From NCBI GenBank assembly GCA_963817855.1, contig CAWFQA010000004.1, positions 434,001-498,000 on the forward strand: a stretch of DNA of 64,000 nucleotides. The letters are read 5' to 3'. The translations under genes and the position numbers were made by a program. Positions 26,299 to 36,037 of this stretch are shown piece by piece (the stretch's first letter is position 1; every line of letters begins with the position of its first letter). The notes under the pieces are model-generated. The model was not told where the DNA came from. It did no database searches and saw only the letters and a list, made by a program, of their open reading frames with translations. The DNA comes from JAKAAZ01 sp963817855 (GTDB taxonomy: Bacteria; Acidobacteriota; Terriglobia; Terriglobales; Acidobacteriaceae).

Positions 26299-28266
26299 TC
26301 AATTCCGGGAAACCGATAGGTTGTCGAACTGCCCCTCGTTCCAGCTGGTGCCGAGGCCGAACATTCCATGAGCGTGCGTTGTGTTCGTCACGCTCGTCAC
26401 CTGTTTTCCATCAACAGAAACAGCGATCGCGGATCCCTCAAATCCCAGGTCGACGTGATGCCACTGCAACGTCGATAACTCAATCCGTCCATCGGAAAGT
26501 AAGATTGGATCTGCTTTGTCCGTTGTGGAAAGCAACTCCCAGGCGCCATCAGGATCAAGGCGAAATACGTAACCCCCGGGATAGATGCCTTCATGAAACG
26601 AGTTGGCGGAATCGATGCGGCCGAGCAACGTGACCGGGCCGGTTTGACTTACAAGCACATCGGCTGCGAGATGATAATCCGTCCACGATTCGTCTCCCGC
26701 CAGCGTCCATGGATCGGAAAGATGACTCCATGAAATGGGCTTCGACGTGATCACCTGCTGCAAACATCGGCCCGTTCGATAAAGGCATGGATGAACCTCG
26801 AAGGCTCCGTCCTGATCCGATAAGTATTTCGGCGCTCGATCCAGCGCGGTTGTCTCGAAGTCGTCGCGGTAGGGAAGAGGAAACGGTTTGTCGGGCGGTG
26901 GCGCTGCAGTGCCTTTCGCCTGGCCGGTGGTTGTTGTCAAGGAGTACAGCGATCCCGGCTCAAAAGTATAGAAAAAACTCGCATGACGAGGCGAGATGTC
27001 GGCGACATGCTCAAACGTTCGAGTTTGATTGGTCTCCCAGATATGGATGGATGCGTTTGCCAGTCCGCCCGTCAGCGTGAACTTCACTGGCTGCGCGACC
27101 TTTGCATCCACCGTTTCAAGAATCACGCTCCAGTTTTTTCCGTCTGTGGACCTCAGCGTGACATAACTGCCGCCCTGCGCAAGATGGCCCGAAGATGCAT
27201 CCAGATATTTCCAGCCGGGTTTTGCAAATTGCGTCGTATGTGCGGTCACCCAGATGGCACTTTGCACGTCGTAGTGGCCTGACCATGGGGTATTGGCATA
27301 CATTAGCCCGGAGTTAGGCGCCGGCAGCAGATCGTAATAGGAGGTCACTGGACTCCAGATTTCCGTCTTCGTAAAATGACCCTCCAGATAATTCAGGTTC
27401 AGCCGCTTCGCCCAGATTTTGCCGCCCGCATTCCAATCTCGCGAAAGGATCGGACCACCGCCGCTATTGGGCTGATCTTCGCTCGACCACAGCGGTTTCC
27501 CGATCGCATCGGCGTCCGCGGGAGTTGTGACTTTTCCATCGGCCCACGGATAGTGAACTCCGACGACCGCAAGCGCGTTGTTGAGCGATGGATTTGATCG
27601 CATCGCCGACAGAATGCTCCACTGACCAAGACCTTCTCTTGGATACTCGTCGCAGCAAACTATTTTTGTATTCAATCCATGCTTCTCCAGCGCTCGGTGC
27701 AGCGCTACCACATAGGTCGAATCGAATTGCTTCTCATTCCAGATTCCGGTGTACGCGATGTCCAGATGATGGTGGACTTTGGCGCCCTCCAAAAAATCAG
27801 CGACATACTCGGCCATATCGTTCGAATAAAAATGTCCCTCTCCGACCCAGCCGGGAGCGCCCCACGAAAGCGTATCCAAAATGATCGACGGGTTACGTTT
27901 GCGAGCCTCTTCCATCAGCCACCATTCATATCCGCGATCGTAGTCGTGATCCGTGCGGGACCGCATGGAACCTGGTTCAGAGCCATCGGTAGAGTTCACG
28001 TCGGCTCCAATCTCTACTTTCAAGTGTTGGAGTGACGCCCCATAGTTCGGCTTGAAAAGGTAATCGAGAATCTGGCTGCGATAGGGCTCAGGATAATCAA
28101 TCAACAGTCGCGAGGAAGCGCCGGCACTCAGCGCGCCAATCCCCTCGAAGATTCTTCCTTTGCTGTTTCCGTCTAAAGTAACGGTCTGGTTGGCAGCGAA
28201 GCAGGGAACGGCGACGACGATCGTCATTACTGAAATCGCAATTCTGGATGCACGACAAGGATTCAT
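26299..28266 (-). CDS. secreted GH59 galactosylceramidase-like glycosidase
   Basis: 655 residues with a signal peptide (hydrophobic 8-22, CFAA site). From GRIFEGIGALSAG the TIM barrel follows galactocerebrosidase: TGIWNEK places the acid/base at Glu178 and WSSEDQP the nucleophile at Glu263. A beta-sandwich follows (about 330-430), and then a C-terminal lectin-like or concanavalin-like domain (about 455-655, with SWTDYHLAADV and QWHHVDLGFEGSAIAVSVDGK). GH59 enzymes release beta-galactose from galactolipids and some glycans; bacterial members may act on plant or fungal material. It is last in an apparent kinase-regulator-GH59 operon, 26 bases after the regulator start region. The substrate is inferred only from the family. 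Confidence 0.88.
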   Translation of the reverse strand: MNPCRASRIAISVMTIVVAVPCFAANQTVTLDGNSKGRIFEGIGALSAGASSRLLIDYPEPYRSQILDYLFKPNYGASLQHLKVEIGADVNSTDGSEPGSMRSRTDHDYDRGYEWWLMEEARKRNPSIILDTLSWGAPGWVGEGHFYSNDMAEYVADFLEGAKVHHHLDIAYTGIWNEKQFDSTYVVALHRALEKHGLNTKIVCCDEYPREGLGQWSILSAMRSNPSLNNALAVVGVHYPWADGKVTTPADADAIGKPLWSSEDQPNSGGGPILSRDWNAGGKIWAKRLNLNYLEGHFTKTEIWSPVTSYYDLLPAPNSGLMYANTPWSGHYDVQSAIWVTAHTTQFAKPGWKYLDASSGHLAQGGSYVTLRSTDGKNWSVILETVDAKVAQPVKFTLTGGLANASIHIWETNQTRTFEHVADISPRHASFFYTFEPGSLYSLTTTTGQAKGTAAPPPDKPFPLPYRDDFETTALDRAPKYLSDQDGAFEVHPCLYRTGRCLQQVITSKPISWSHLSDPWTLAGDESWTDYHLAADVLVSQTGPVTLLGRIDSANSFHEGIYPGGYVFRLDPDGAWELLSTTDKADPILLSDGRIELSTLQWHHVDLGFEGSAIAVSVDGKQVTSVTNTTHAHGMFGLGTSWNEGQFDNLSVSRN

Positions 28267-28292
28267 GGCAGAAAAGAACTCCGTGGCTCAGG

Positions 28293-29084
28293 TTATTCCG
28301 TATCTTCCTTCGGGTCGGGCACAAAGCGATAGCCGATGCCGCGCACAGTTTGCAAATGAACCGGGTGCACAGAGTCGTCTTCCAGGTAGCGTCGCAGCCG
28401 GACGACAAAGTTGTCGATCGCGCGTGTATCCGTATCCTGATGCAGATGCCAGACTTTATCGAGAATCTCGCTTCGAGAAATGGCACGGCCGGGGTTCTGG
28501 ACCAGATAACGAAGCAGTTCAACCTCCATCATCGTCAGCCGAACTTGTTTATCGGCAGCGCGCAGTTCCAGCAAGCCAAAGTCGATTGTCTTGCCGGCAA
28601 AGGTGTATTCATCCAATGTTGCCAGTTCCTGTTCTGCCTCGCGAGGGCGAAGCCACTGGGAGCGGCGCAGTAAACCATTCAGGCGAGCTAAAAGAATCGA
28701 TAGCTCAAACGGCTTAGGCAAATAATCATCCGCTCCTGCAGCAAAGCCTTCCAATACATCCTCCGGTCTGCCACGTGCAGTCAACATCAACACTGGCGTG
28801 TAATTTTGCGCGGCGCGCATGGCACGAGCGACGGCAAATCCATCGATTCCGGGGAGCATTACATCTAGTACAACCGCATCGAAGGGTTCGGATTGCCTCA
28901 AGAGCAGATCGATAGCCGTCTCACCGTCGGCGGCGACCACAGCCTGATGCCCCTCCGCCTGAAGATTGAATAGCAATCCCTCGGCAAGATGCGCTTCGTC
29001 CTCAACAATCAGGATGCGGCTGGCATTCTGCTCGTCCGATTTGCCGGCAGCCATGCCGCGCGGGTTCACTCCATCCTTGCTCAC
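28293..29084 (-). CDS. OmpR/PhoB-family response regulator
   Basis: 263 residues: receiver domain (about 22-140) with the acidic pair in VEDEAH, phospho-acceptor Asp in VVLDVMLPG and the conserved Lys in YLPKPFE, then a winged-helix DNA-binding domain (about 165-258, ending HLQTVRGIGYRF). Start GTG 29084, close behind AAGGAG. It sits 14 bases after the kinase stop, so the pair is one transcription unit. It is probably phosphorylated by the adjacent kinase, and the neighbouring GH59 gene is a plausible target. The N-terminal 20 residues before the receiver are polar and variable. Confidence 0.93.
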   Translation of the reverse strand: MSKDGVNPRGMAAGKSDEQNASRILIVEDEAHLAEGLLFNLQAEGHQAVVAADGETAIDLLLRQSEPFDAVVLDVMLPGIDGFAVARAMRAAQNYTPVLMLTARGRPEDVLEGFAAGADDYLPKPFELSILLARLNGLLRRSQWLRPREAEQELATLDEYTFAGKTIDFGLLELRAADKQVRLTMMEVELLRYLVQNPGRAISRSEILDKVWHLHQDTDTRAIDNFVVRLRRYLEDDSVHPVHLQTVRGIGYRFVPDPKEDTE

Positions 29085-29098
29085 GTCTCTCCTTGCGC

Positions 29099-30010
29099 TT
29101 AGGACTGCAGCAGGCGAGGCAACTGGACTGTGACGGTCGCTCCACGGCCTTCGCCTTCGCTGGTGGCGCTGGCATCGCCTCCGTGTTGGCGCGCAATCGT
29201 TCGTACCAGGAACAGCCCCAGCCCTGTGCCCTTGGTGCGCAACACGGTCAAGCTCGGAACACGGTAGAACCTTTTGAAAATTCTCTTTAGGTGGTCATCT
29301 GAAATGCCGATTCCATTGTCGGCTACTCGCAAGACCACCCACGCGTCGTGCTCGATGGTGATTTGAACGCGAATCTTCGGATCTTTCGGAGAATACTTCA
29401 CCGCATTGTCGAGCACATTCATAATCGCCGCACGCAAATCTTCCGGGTTTCCGACAACGACTGTGGAGACGCCGCGAGTTTCGTCCAGAAATTCAATTGC
29501 CTCGGGTGGCAAGTGGTTTCGCAGCGCTACCACCTGGCAGGAGTCTTCCGCCATTTGTCGAATGTCCACGCGAATGCTGATGTCATCCGGTCCGCGCTGG
29601 CCTACTTCACCGGCTTTGAGCACCTGCTCCACCGTGGCCAGCAGACGCTCGCTGTCATTCAACATGATGCGATAAAATTCCTGGCGCTTGTGCTCGCTCA
29701 GGTCGCGTCGCTGCAGCGTTTCAAGATACAGGCGGATGGAGGCGATGGGAGTTTTCAGCTCATGCGTGACAGCGTTTAGAAAACTGTCGTGGCGTTCGTT
29801 GCGCCGGATTTCGCGCACAAGAAAGATTGTATTCAGCACAACCCCGGCGATTAATATTCCAAAGAAAAAAACGCCCAGAACCAGCGGGACAATTTCGTGC
29901 CAGTTCAGGATGACCCAGCGAACGTTCAGGGCAATCGCCAGCGCCACCAGGCATGCGCCCAGCGTAATGAAGAAAGCGATGGCTCCACGGCGGCGGGTGA
30001 TCTTCTGCAT
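29099..30010 (-). CDS. sensor histidine kinase with two membrane helices and no periplasmic domain
   Basis: 303 residues from ATG 30010. Two closely spaced TM helices (about 8-30 and 38-60) leave only a few residues outside, so the signal is probably sensed within the membrane or by a partner. HisKA follows with FLNAVTHELKTPIASIRLYL (phospho-His) and then HATPase_c with NVLDNAVKYS, VADNGIGI and GTGLGLFLVR. A longer frame begins at TTG 30034, but that codon falls in the T-rich tail of the terminator at 30040-30098, so ATG 30010 is preferred. The regulator gene follows directly. Both genes lie upstream of GH59 on the same strand. Confidence 0.9.
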   Translation of the reverse strand: MQKITRRRGAIAFFITLGACLVALAIALNVRWVILNWHEIVPLVLGVFFFGILIAGVVLNTIFLVREIRRNERHDSFLNAVTHELKTPIASIRLYLETLQRRDLSEHKRQEFYRIMLNDSERLLATVEQVLKAGEVGQRGPDDISIRVDIRQMAEDSCQVVALRNHLPPEAIEFLDETRGVSTVVVGNPEDLRAAIMNVLDNAVKYSPKDPKIRVQITIEHDAWVVLRVADNGIGISDDHLKRIFKRFYRVPSLTVLRTKGTGLGLFLVRTIARQHGGDASATSEGEGRGATVTVQLPRLLQS

Positions 30011-30039
30011 AGTTATCGAGGCGCGTTTGGACAAACGAA

Positions 30040-30098
30040 AAGCCTGACGGCAGTATAGAGCGGATTTCCTTTCAGAAATCGCTCCAGCCGTCAGGCTT
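30040..30098 (-). terminator. intrinsic terminator of the desaturase gene
   Basis: An 11-pair outer stem (AAGCCTGACGG at 30040-30050 with CCGTCAGGCTT at 30088-30098) encloses a second stem (GAGCGGATTTC with GAAATCGCTC, one bulged base). Read on the minus strand, the hairpin is followed by CTTTTCGTTTG. It lies 25 bases after the desaturase stop and before the kinase start, so it should separate the two transcripts. Confidence 0.8.
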
Positions 30099-30123
30099 AA
30101 GGGCAGGAGAGGGACGGCGAACT

Positions 30124-31140
30124 TTAGGAGCCGCGTACGCCTGCTGGATGCGGGTCGTTCGAATCGAATTGCGCCACCTTGATCTGTCGAGCAAGGCCAA
30201 GCTTTTTCAAGAACCAGATGCCGTAATAGTTTGGATCGAACTCATACCAGGCCAAACCGTGGCGGGCCGACACTGGATGAGCATGATGATTATTGTGCCA
30301 TCCTTCGCCACCGGTCAGCAGCGCAACCCACCAGCTGTTGCGTGAATCGTCACGCGTTTGAAAGCGGCGCGAACCCCACAGGTGCGTCGCAGAATTTACC
30401 AGCCAGGTTGCATGCAGGCCGATGGTGACGCGAAGGAATACGCCCCACAGAACCCATGGCCATCCACCGATCGCCAGCAGGATAAGGCCTTCGATGGTCA
30501 ACGGAACCCAGTGGTATTTGCTCAATAGGACGTAGAAGCGGTCCTTCGCAAGGTCCGGCGCGTAACGGGCCAGCATCGCTGTCTCTGTGTGCAGCGCCTT
30601 GCCTTTCAAAATCCATCCGGCATGGGCCCACCAGCCGCCTTCGGTCGGGGTGTGTGGATCTCCGACATGGTCACTGTATTGGTGGTGAACGCGGTGGGTG
30701 GCGACCCAGAACATCGGCCCACCCTCCAGAGCTGTCGTGGCGAATATGGCCATCACATATTCAACCCACTTCTGTACTTTGTAGCCGCGATGCGTCAGCA
30801 GGCGGTGGTAGCACATGCCGATGCCGATGTTGATCGCAAGCATATAGGTCACGACGAAAACGGCCAGTGCGCTCCAGCTAAAGTAGAAGAACGCCGCAAT
30901 CGCTCCGGCATGAAAAATGGCGAGAAAAATGGCCGTCGTCCAGGTCACGCCCTTGTCCTGCGTTGCGCGGCCCAGCACCGGAAGCGTTGGCTTGGTGCGG
31001 GTAGGTGAGGAAGCTTTGTAGACAGGAACAGCGACCGGAGTTCCGACGAAAGAGGCTTCGACGGTTTCGATTGTCGCGGTGTGAAGGGGGAAAGTCTCGA
31101 TGGTATTCATCTCGACCGCTTCATTGGACATGGGAGCCAC
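30124..31140 (-). CDS. membrane fatty-acid (acyl-CoA delta-9 type) desaturase
   Basis: 338 residues. The three histidine boxes that bind the di-iron centre are present: HRLLTH, HRVHH and HNNHH, spaced as in acyl-CoA desaturases, with hydrophobic helix pairs before and after (about 75-120 and 195-230). The protein inserts a cis double bond in membrane acyl chains using oxygen, adjusting fluidity. An N-terminal extension of about 60 residues before the first helix is polar and unusual in length. The gene is single, bounded on the 3' side by the strong terminator at 30040-30098. Electron donors (ferredoxin or cytochrome b5-like) are not nearby. Confidence 0.92.
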   Translation of the reverse strand: MAPMSNEAVEMNTIETFPLHTATIETVEASFVGTPVAVPVYKASSPTRTKPTLPVLGRATQDKGVTWTTAIFLAIFHAGAIAAFFYFSWSALAVFVVTYMLAINIGIGMCYHRLLTHRGYKVQKWVEYVMAIFATTALEGGPMFWVATHRVHHQYSDHVGDPHTPTEGGWWAHAGWILKGKALHTETAMLARYAPDLAKDRFYVLLSKYHWVPLTIEGLILLAIGGWPWVLWGVFLRVTIGLHATWLVNSATHLWGSRRFQTRDDSRNSWWVALLTGGEGWHNNHHAHPVSARHGLAWYEFDPNYYGIWFLKKLGLARQIKVAQFDSNDPHPAGVRGS

Positions 31141-31355
31141 GCATTACCTCAGGAAAAAGAATGAAATTGCCCGTACATCAAGGCTAGCAGCGGGGAAGAG
31201 TGCCGTATGTAAGACTTTTGTAATTGCCATGGCGATCTCGTTCCGCGCTTGTGGAATGCCGTGCGGGACCGCATTTGCTACTTGTCCGTCGCGATGAAAA
31301 TGTGCTGCATTGTTGCCGATTTCAAGACAGCAGCAACATGATTTGATACGTTGGA

Positions 31356-34239
31356 ATGGCCGTGATATTTTCCCCGTGTCACTCTCGCAACTTCCTTCCG
31401 TTAGTGCTTGCGTTTCCTCTCGTTACGTGGCCGATGCTAGCGCAGAACGCCTCTCCTGTGGCGCGAACCATTCCGTTACCTACCAGCAAAATGTTGATCG
31501 AGCCTGTGCCCGGCGCTCCGCAAAGAACCAACAGCTTGCCGATGGCAATAGCGATTTCTCCGGACGGCCGCTACATTGCAGTGGTGAATGCCGGCTACGG
31601 AACAGCCGAGTCGAAGGGCGAGCAATCGATCGCGATTCTGGATGCAAAATCGCATCAACTGCTGGATTTTCCCAATGCTCGTACACCTGCGGAGCGCGCC
31701 GCAAACGCTGTACTCGGGCATCGTGTTCGGCAGCGATGGTCAGCACCTCTATGTCAGCATCGCCTCTCTGACGCATCCGTGGCCAGATGGAAAAAATGCC
31801 TTGGGGAACGGCATTCTCGTGTATCGCTGTGTCGATGGAAGACTGACGGAAGAGAAAATCCTGCCTATTCCGCTGCAACAGCTTGCGGACGGAAAGCAGC
31901 AGAACAGAATGGGGACGCATCCAGTCCCAGCAGGCAAGGCGATTCCGTATCCATCGGGATTTGCGGTTGTTCATCGGCGGAATGGCGATCGACTTTTAAT
32001 TGCGGACAATCTTTCGGATGACGCCATCCTCATGGACGCCACGAGTGGGAAGATTCTGTATCGCTTCGATCTCTCCACCAGCCGTACCATTCCTGCTACA
32101 TATCCAATTGCAGCGGTTGCGACGCGCGATGGCAAGCGGGGGTTCGTCGCGCTTTGGAACGCCTCTGAAGTTGCGGAATTGGATATGGTGCACGGCAAAG
32201 TGGTACAGATGCTGCCGCTGTTGCCGCCTCGCGATCCGATCGACCCCAGCTCGCACCCGGCAGCTCTGGTGCTGAATGAGAAAAAGCGAATCCTCTATGT
32301 GGCGCTGGCGAATCGAGATTCAGTGGCTGCGGTGGCGATCGGCCGCCACGCCGGCAAACATGGCAGCATGCATGCGCTGGGATTTTTCGACACGCGATTG
32401 CCGGGGCAAACGTACTTTGGCGCGTTTCCAGATGCGTTAGCGCTTTCGCCCGACGGCAACCGACTGTACGCTGCGGATGCCAGCCTGGATGCCGTTGCCG
32501 TCTTCAACCCTCATGCGCTGAAGCGGCATCCGAAAGAACCCGTCCATCCGCACGGATTTATTCCCACGGAATGGTACCCGACAGCTTTGGCTGCAACGGC
32601 GGATGGACTCTATGTCGCGACTGGGAAAGGCCAGGGCACAGGCCCAAACAATTTCGCATCAAAATATTTGCCTCCGAGCCCCGCTCACAGCAAGTTGCCT
32701 TCGCCTCCGCACACCTACATTGCGTCACTCCTCTATGGTTCACTGGCGGCGATGGATCGTGCAGGCGTTGATCAGCAGCTGCGGGAGCTCAGCAACCAGG
32801 TGATGCAAAGCAACCGCATGTATGCGGCGCAGCAGAAGATTGTTTTTCGTGCCGGAGGAAATCCAATCCGTCACGTGATTTACATCATCAAAGAAAACCG
32901 TTCGTACGATCAGGTTTTCGGCGATTTGAATGCAGGAGATCGCGATCCCAGCCTCACCATGTACGGCTGGTCGATTACGCCCAACGAACATAAGCTCGCC
33001 GAGCAGTTTGGCATCCTGGATAACTTCTATGACTCTGGAGAAGTGTCGGGAGATGGCCACGTTTGGTCAACGGCCGCCATCACCAGCGACTACACCGAGA
33101 AAACATGGCAGCAAAGTTACCGCGGTGGGGAACGGACATACGACTATGAAGGCATCGTAGCCAACGGATATCCGCTGCAGGAGAAAATTTCTGATGTCAA
33201 TGAGCCGGCCAGCGGGTATCTATGGACGAACCTGGCAAAACACGGCAAAACTTATTACCACTTTGGCGAATTCGTCGCCACGAAGTTTTGCAATGAAGCG
33301 GTGACGCCGAAAAAATCAGCCAACCCGCTGCAAGGAACTCCGGAACCCAGGCCACAGGTGTGTGTGCGCAATTCGATTCACAAAGGAGAACCGATTCCCG
33401 CGAACTATGGAGGGGGTATCAGCCAGTACCCATGGAGAATTCCGCTGATTGCACGCAACATCGCCACCAAGCCGGAATTGATCGGTCACTTCGATCCGCA
33501 GTATCAGGATTTCGAGCTTAGCGTGCCGGATCAGCTCCGAGTATCAGAATTTCTGACGCATTTCAATCGTTGGGTTGCGGATCGCGAGCATGGGGAAGAT
33601 ACCATGCCTGCTTTTGTGATGCTCCGTCTACCTGACGATCACACGGCGGGCACCACCCCAGACATGCCGCGACCAGAAGCGTCGGTTGCTGATAACGATC
33701 TTGCAGTCGGACGAGCTGTGGATGCTATTTCGCATAGTTCGTACTGGAATGACACGGCATTCTTTATTCTTGAGGATGATGCTCAGGATGGGGCCGATCA
33801 CGTCGATGCACATCGCAGCATCATGCTGGTAGTCAGCAAGTACGCTCCGCGCCGCGCCGCCGACAGAACGCCGGTTGTCGACCACCACTTCTACACGACG
33901 GTCAGCACAGTTCGAACCCTGGAAACGCTGTTGGGACTGCCGCCGATGAATAACAACGACGCGTTTGCGCCGCTGATGACGCCGGAATTTTCCGGCGATG
34001 GCGCACAGCCCGCCTTCAATGCTGACTATGTCAATCGCGATAACGGCAGGATCTATGAAGCGAATACGGAGAAGAGTTACGGAGCCAAACAGTCCGCGAA
34101 GATGAACTTCAGCCAGGCCGATATGGCCGATACGGCGAAGCTGAACATCATCCTGTGGCGGGACGAAATGGGAAGCCGTCCGGTACCGCAGCAGCTACTC
34201 ACGCCGCATCCTCACCATGCGGACGCGGACGGCGATTGA
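31356..34239 (+). pseudogene. secreted beta-propeller plus phosphoesterase protein, split by a one-base frameshift
   Basis: The N-terminal part in the first frame (from ATG 31356) has a signal peptide (FLPLVLAFPLVTWPMLAQ) and the first propeller blade (SPDGRYIAVVNAGYG). After LLDFPNARTP (about 31685) the protein continues in the next frame with APQTLYSGIVFGSDGQHLYV and runs to TGA 34239. One surplus base near 31690-31700 accounts for the break; without it the protein has about 960 residues. It then has a YVTN-type beta-propeller (about 40-400) and a PF04185 phosphoesterase domain starting with KENRSYDQVFGDL, and a metal-binding DDAQDGADHVDAHRS region. Relatives include phospholipase C and acid phosphatases; the substrate is unknown. 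Both halves are well preserved, so a sequence error is likely. Confidence 0.8.
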
Positions 34240-34287
34240 GCCTGATAATACCGTCGCTGGAGCGAATGGACTGACGCCGGGCGAGAA

Positions 34288-34400
34288 GTGTTCGTCATTC
34301 TAAGCGGGAACGAAGAATCTTTGTATTGCCTTCTCTCTAGGTTCGCAATGAAATATATCTCGCATATCCAGTGCCGGCACGCTCAAGCGATTCTTCGGTC
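34288..34400. repeat. possible REP-like inverted pair in an intergenic region
   Basis: The segment GTCATTCTAAGCGGGAACG followed by AAGAATCT resembles a dispersed intergenic element I associate with acidobacterial genomes (CATTCTGAGCG, then GAAGAATC). About 70 bases on, GATTCTTCG (34389-34397) is the exact inverse of CGAAGAATC (34311-34319), as in paired REP/REPIN elements. No transposase is adjacent. It lies between the converging phosphoesterase and ICMT-like genes. Dispersal cannot be shown from one window. Confidence 0.35.
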
Positions 34401-34426
34401 GAAGACTGCGCAAGACCAGTCATGGG

Positions 34427-34993
34427 TTAAAAATACCTTCTCACCCGTTTGCAGTATTCTTTATATTGTTGGCCGTAATGTCCGATCAAGAACCGTTCTT
34501 CAAGTAAGACCTGACGGTGAAAGAGCCAGATTCCGGCGATCAGATAGGCCAAGAACGGCCAATATGGAAACACCAGAAATTCGCCAACCAGGACCAGGGC
34601 GAACGCGACATAGATTGGATTGCGGCTGTAGGCAAAGACACCTGTTGTGATCAGTCTGTCAGGCTGGTCCGTGTCGATACCAATGCGGAAACTCCGGCCA
34701 AAGGAAATGAGACTCCACAGTAGTATTGAGAGGCCGGCACAACAGGAAACAATCCCGAGCCATCTCGCGCTGTCGGATTGAAAGAGTCGTCCACCTGGTA
34801 CTGATGGCAACCCGAATGTGGCGGCACAGATCAGATAGAAGTATAGAAAGGCGAAAGGAGGAATCAGGAAGTCCTTCTTGTCGATCGCGCCAAATTTCAT
34901 CGCCGTGATCCCTCGCCTCTTCATGAGGAAGACGCGAGTTAAGACAATAGCGATGGCAAGAACGATCGTCAGTGCTGCGAGATACCTTTGCAT
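34427..34993 (-). CDS. isoprenylcysteine carboxyl methyltransferase-like membrane protein
   Basis: 188 residues with four or five TM helices. The C-terminal half carries the ICMT/PEMT signature: FGRSFRIGIDTDQPDRLITT, GVFAYSRNPIYVAF and the EERFLIGHYGQQYKEYCKRVRRYF end, which bind S-adenosylmethionine at the membrane surface. Bacterial members methylate lipids or isoprenoid thiols of unknown nature. Start ATG 34993. It is single, convergent with the phosphoesterase, and 91 bases downstream of mqnD on the same strand. Confidence 0.85.
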   Translation of the reverse strand: MQRYLAALTIVLAIAIVLTRVFLMKRRGITAMKFGAIDKKDFLIPPFAFLYFYLICAATFGLPSVPGGRLFQSDSARWLGIVSCCAGLSILLWSLISFGRSFRIGIDTDQPDRLITTGVFAYSRNPIYVAFALVLVGEFLVFPYWPFLAYLIAGIWLFHRQVLLEERFLIGHYGQQYKEYCKRVRRYF

Positions 34994-35084
34994 AAGCGCA
35001 CTCGTTTCGTAGCGTAGACCCGCAATGCAGCTCAGGATGACGAATTGTCAGGAACCTGCATACTCCACCACTTGGGGAAATGCT

Positions 35085-35945
35085 CTACCCGGCGAAATCA
35101 ACATGAACGGCTTGAGGAATCACGCCGCGTTCATGGCCCATCTGCAGCAGTCGGCAGATGGCAGTTTTTCCGTCCTGGCCATAGTCCAGAGTGCGCTCGT
35201 TGACGTACATCCCAACAAAGCGATTGGCGGAAGGTGTGTCCAGGTCACGGGCATATTGCATGGCGTGCGCCAAGGCCTCTTCCCGATGTGCCAGCGCGTA
35301 GCTGACGCTGTCGCGCAGCGCCTGATTCATCATGCGGTGAACCGGCGCTCCCAGATCGCGACGAATAGCGTTGCCGCCTAGCGGTAATGGCAGTCCAGTT
35401 TGTTCGTGCCACCACGCTCCCATGTCCAGCACACAAGTCAACCCATCGCGAGCATAGGTCAGCTGGCCTTCGTGAATGATCAGGCCCGCTTCAAATGTGC
35501 CGTCCAGCAGCTGCGGAATGATTTGATCGAAGGGAACAACTTCTGTACGGACTCCGGGGAGCGCCATCTGCAGTACCAGGTTGGCTGTCGTCAGCTTGCC
35601 TGGAATAGCAATTCGGACCTTTCTTACTTGATCCAGGGAGTAGCCGGGCTTGGCGACGATCATCGGACCGTAACCCTCGCCGACGCTGCCGCCGCACGGC
35701 ATCAGGGCGTACTTTTCCTGGACATAGGGATACGCGTGGAAAGAAATCGCGGTCACATCATAAAACGCTTCACGCATCGCTTTTTGATTCAGTGTTTCGA
35801 TGTCGGTCAGCGTGTGCGTGAATTCATAGCCGGAAACGGTAACTTTGCCGGTTGCCAATCCGTAAAACATGAACGCGTCATCTGAGTCGGGACTGTGCGC
35901 GATGCTGATCTGCTGAACTGCCGCTGTCGTCTCCATTGCTGTCAA
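35085..35945 (-). CDS. mqnD: MqnA/MqnD-family protein, probably 1,4-dihydroxy-6-naphthoate synthase
   Basis: 286 residues. ISIAHSPDSDDAFMFYGLA matches the start of MqnD (the SPxxDxF motif), followed by SFHAYPYVQEKYALMPCGGS and GYGPMIVAK. It has a periplasmic-binding-protein fold but no signal peptide, as expected for the cytoplasmic enzyme that cleaves cyclic de-hypoxanthinyl futalosine in menaquinone synthesis. AGGGAGA a few bases before TTG 35945 supports that start over ATG 35936. No other mqn gene is in the window, which is common in this phylum. A plain solute-binding protein is the alternative, but is less likely without a leader. Confidence 0.82.
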   Translation of the reverse strand: MTAMETTAAVQQISIAHSPDSDDAFMFYGLATGKVTVSGYEFTHTLTDIETLNQKAMREAFYDVTAISFHAYPYVQEKYALMPCGGSVGEGYGPMIVAKPGYSLDQVRKVRIAIPGKLTTANLVLQMALPGVRTEVVPFDQIIPQLLDGTFEAGLIIHEGQLTYARDGLTCVLDMGAWWHEQTGLPLPLGGNAIRRDLGAPVHRMMNQALRDSVSYALAHREEALAHAMQYARDLDTPSANRFVGMYVNERTLDYGQDGKTAICRLLQMGHERGVIPQAVHVDFAG

Positions 35946-36037
35946 TATTCTCCCTATTTAGAGTAAAGCAATGAGAACAGGGAATGCACATTGGGGGGAA
36001 CAAGACATGTGGCAAGCAGATGCAGGATTGCGGAGGT

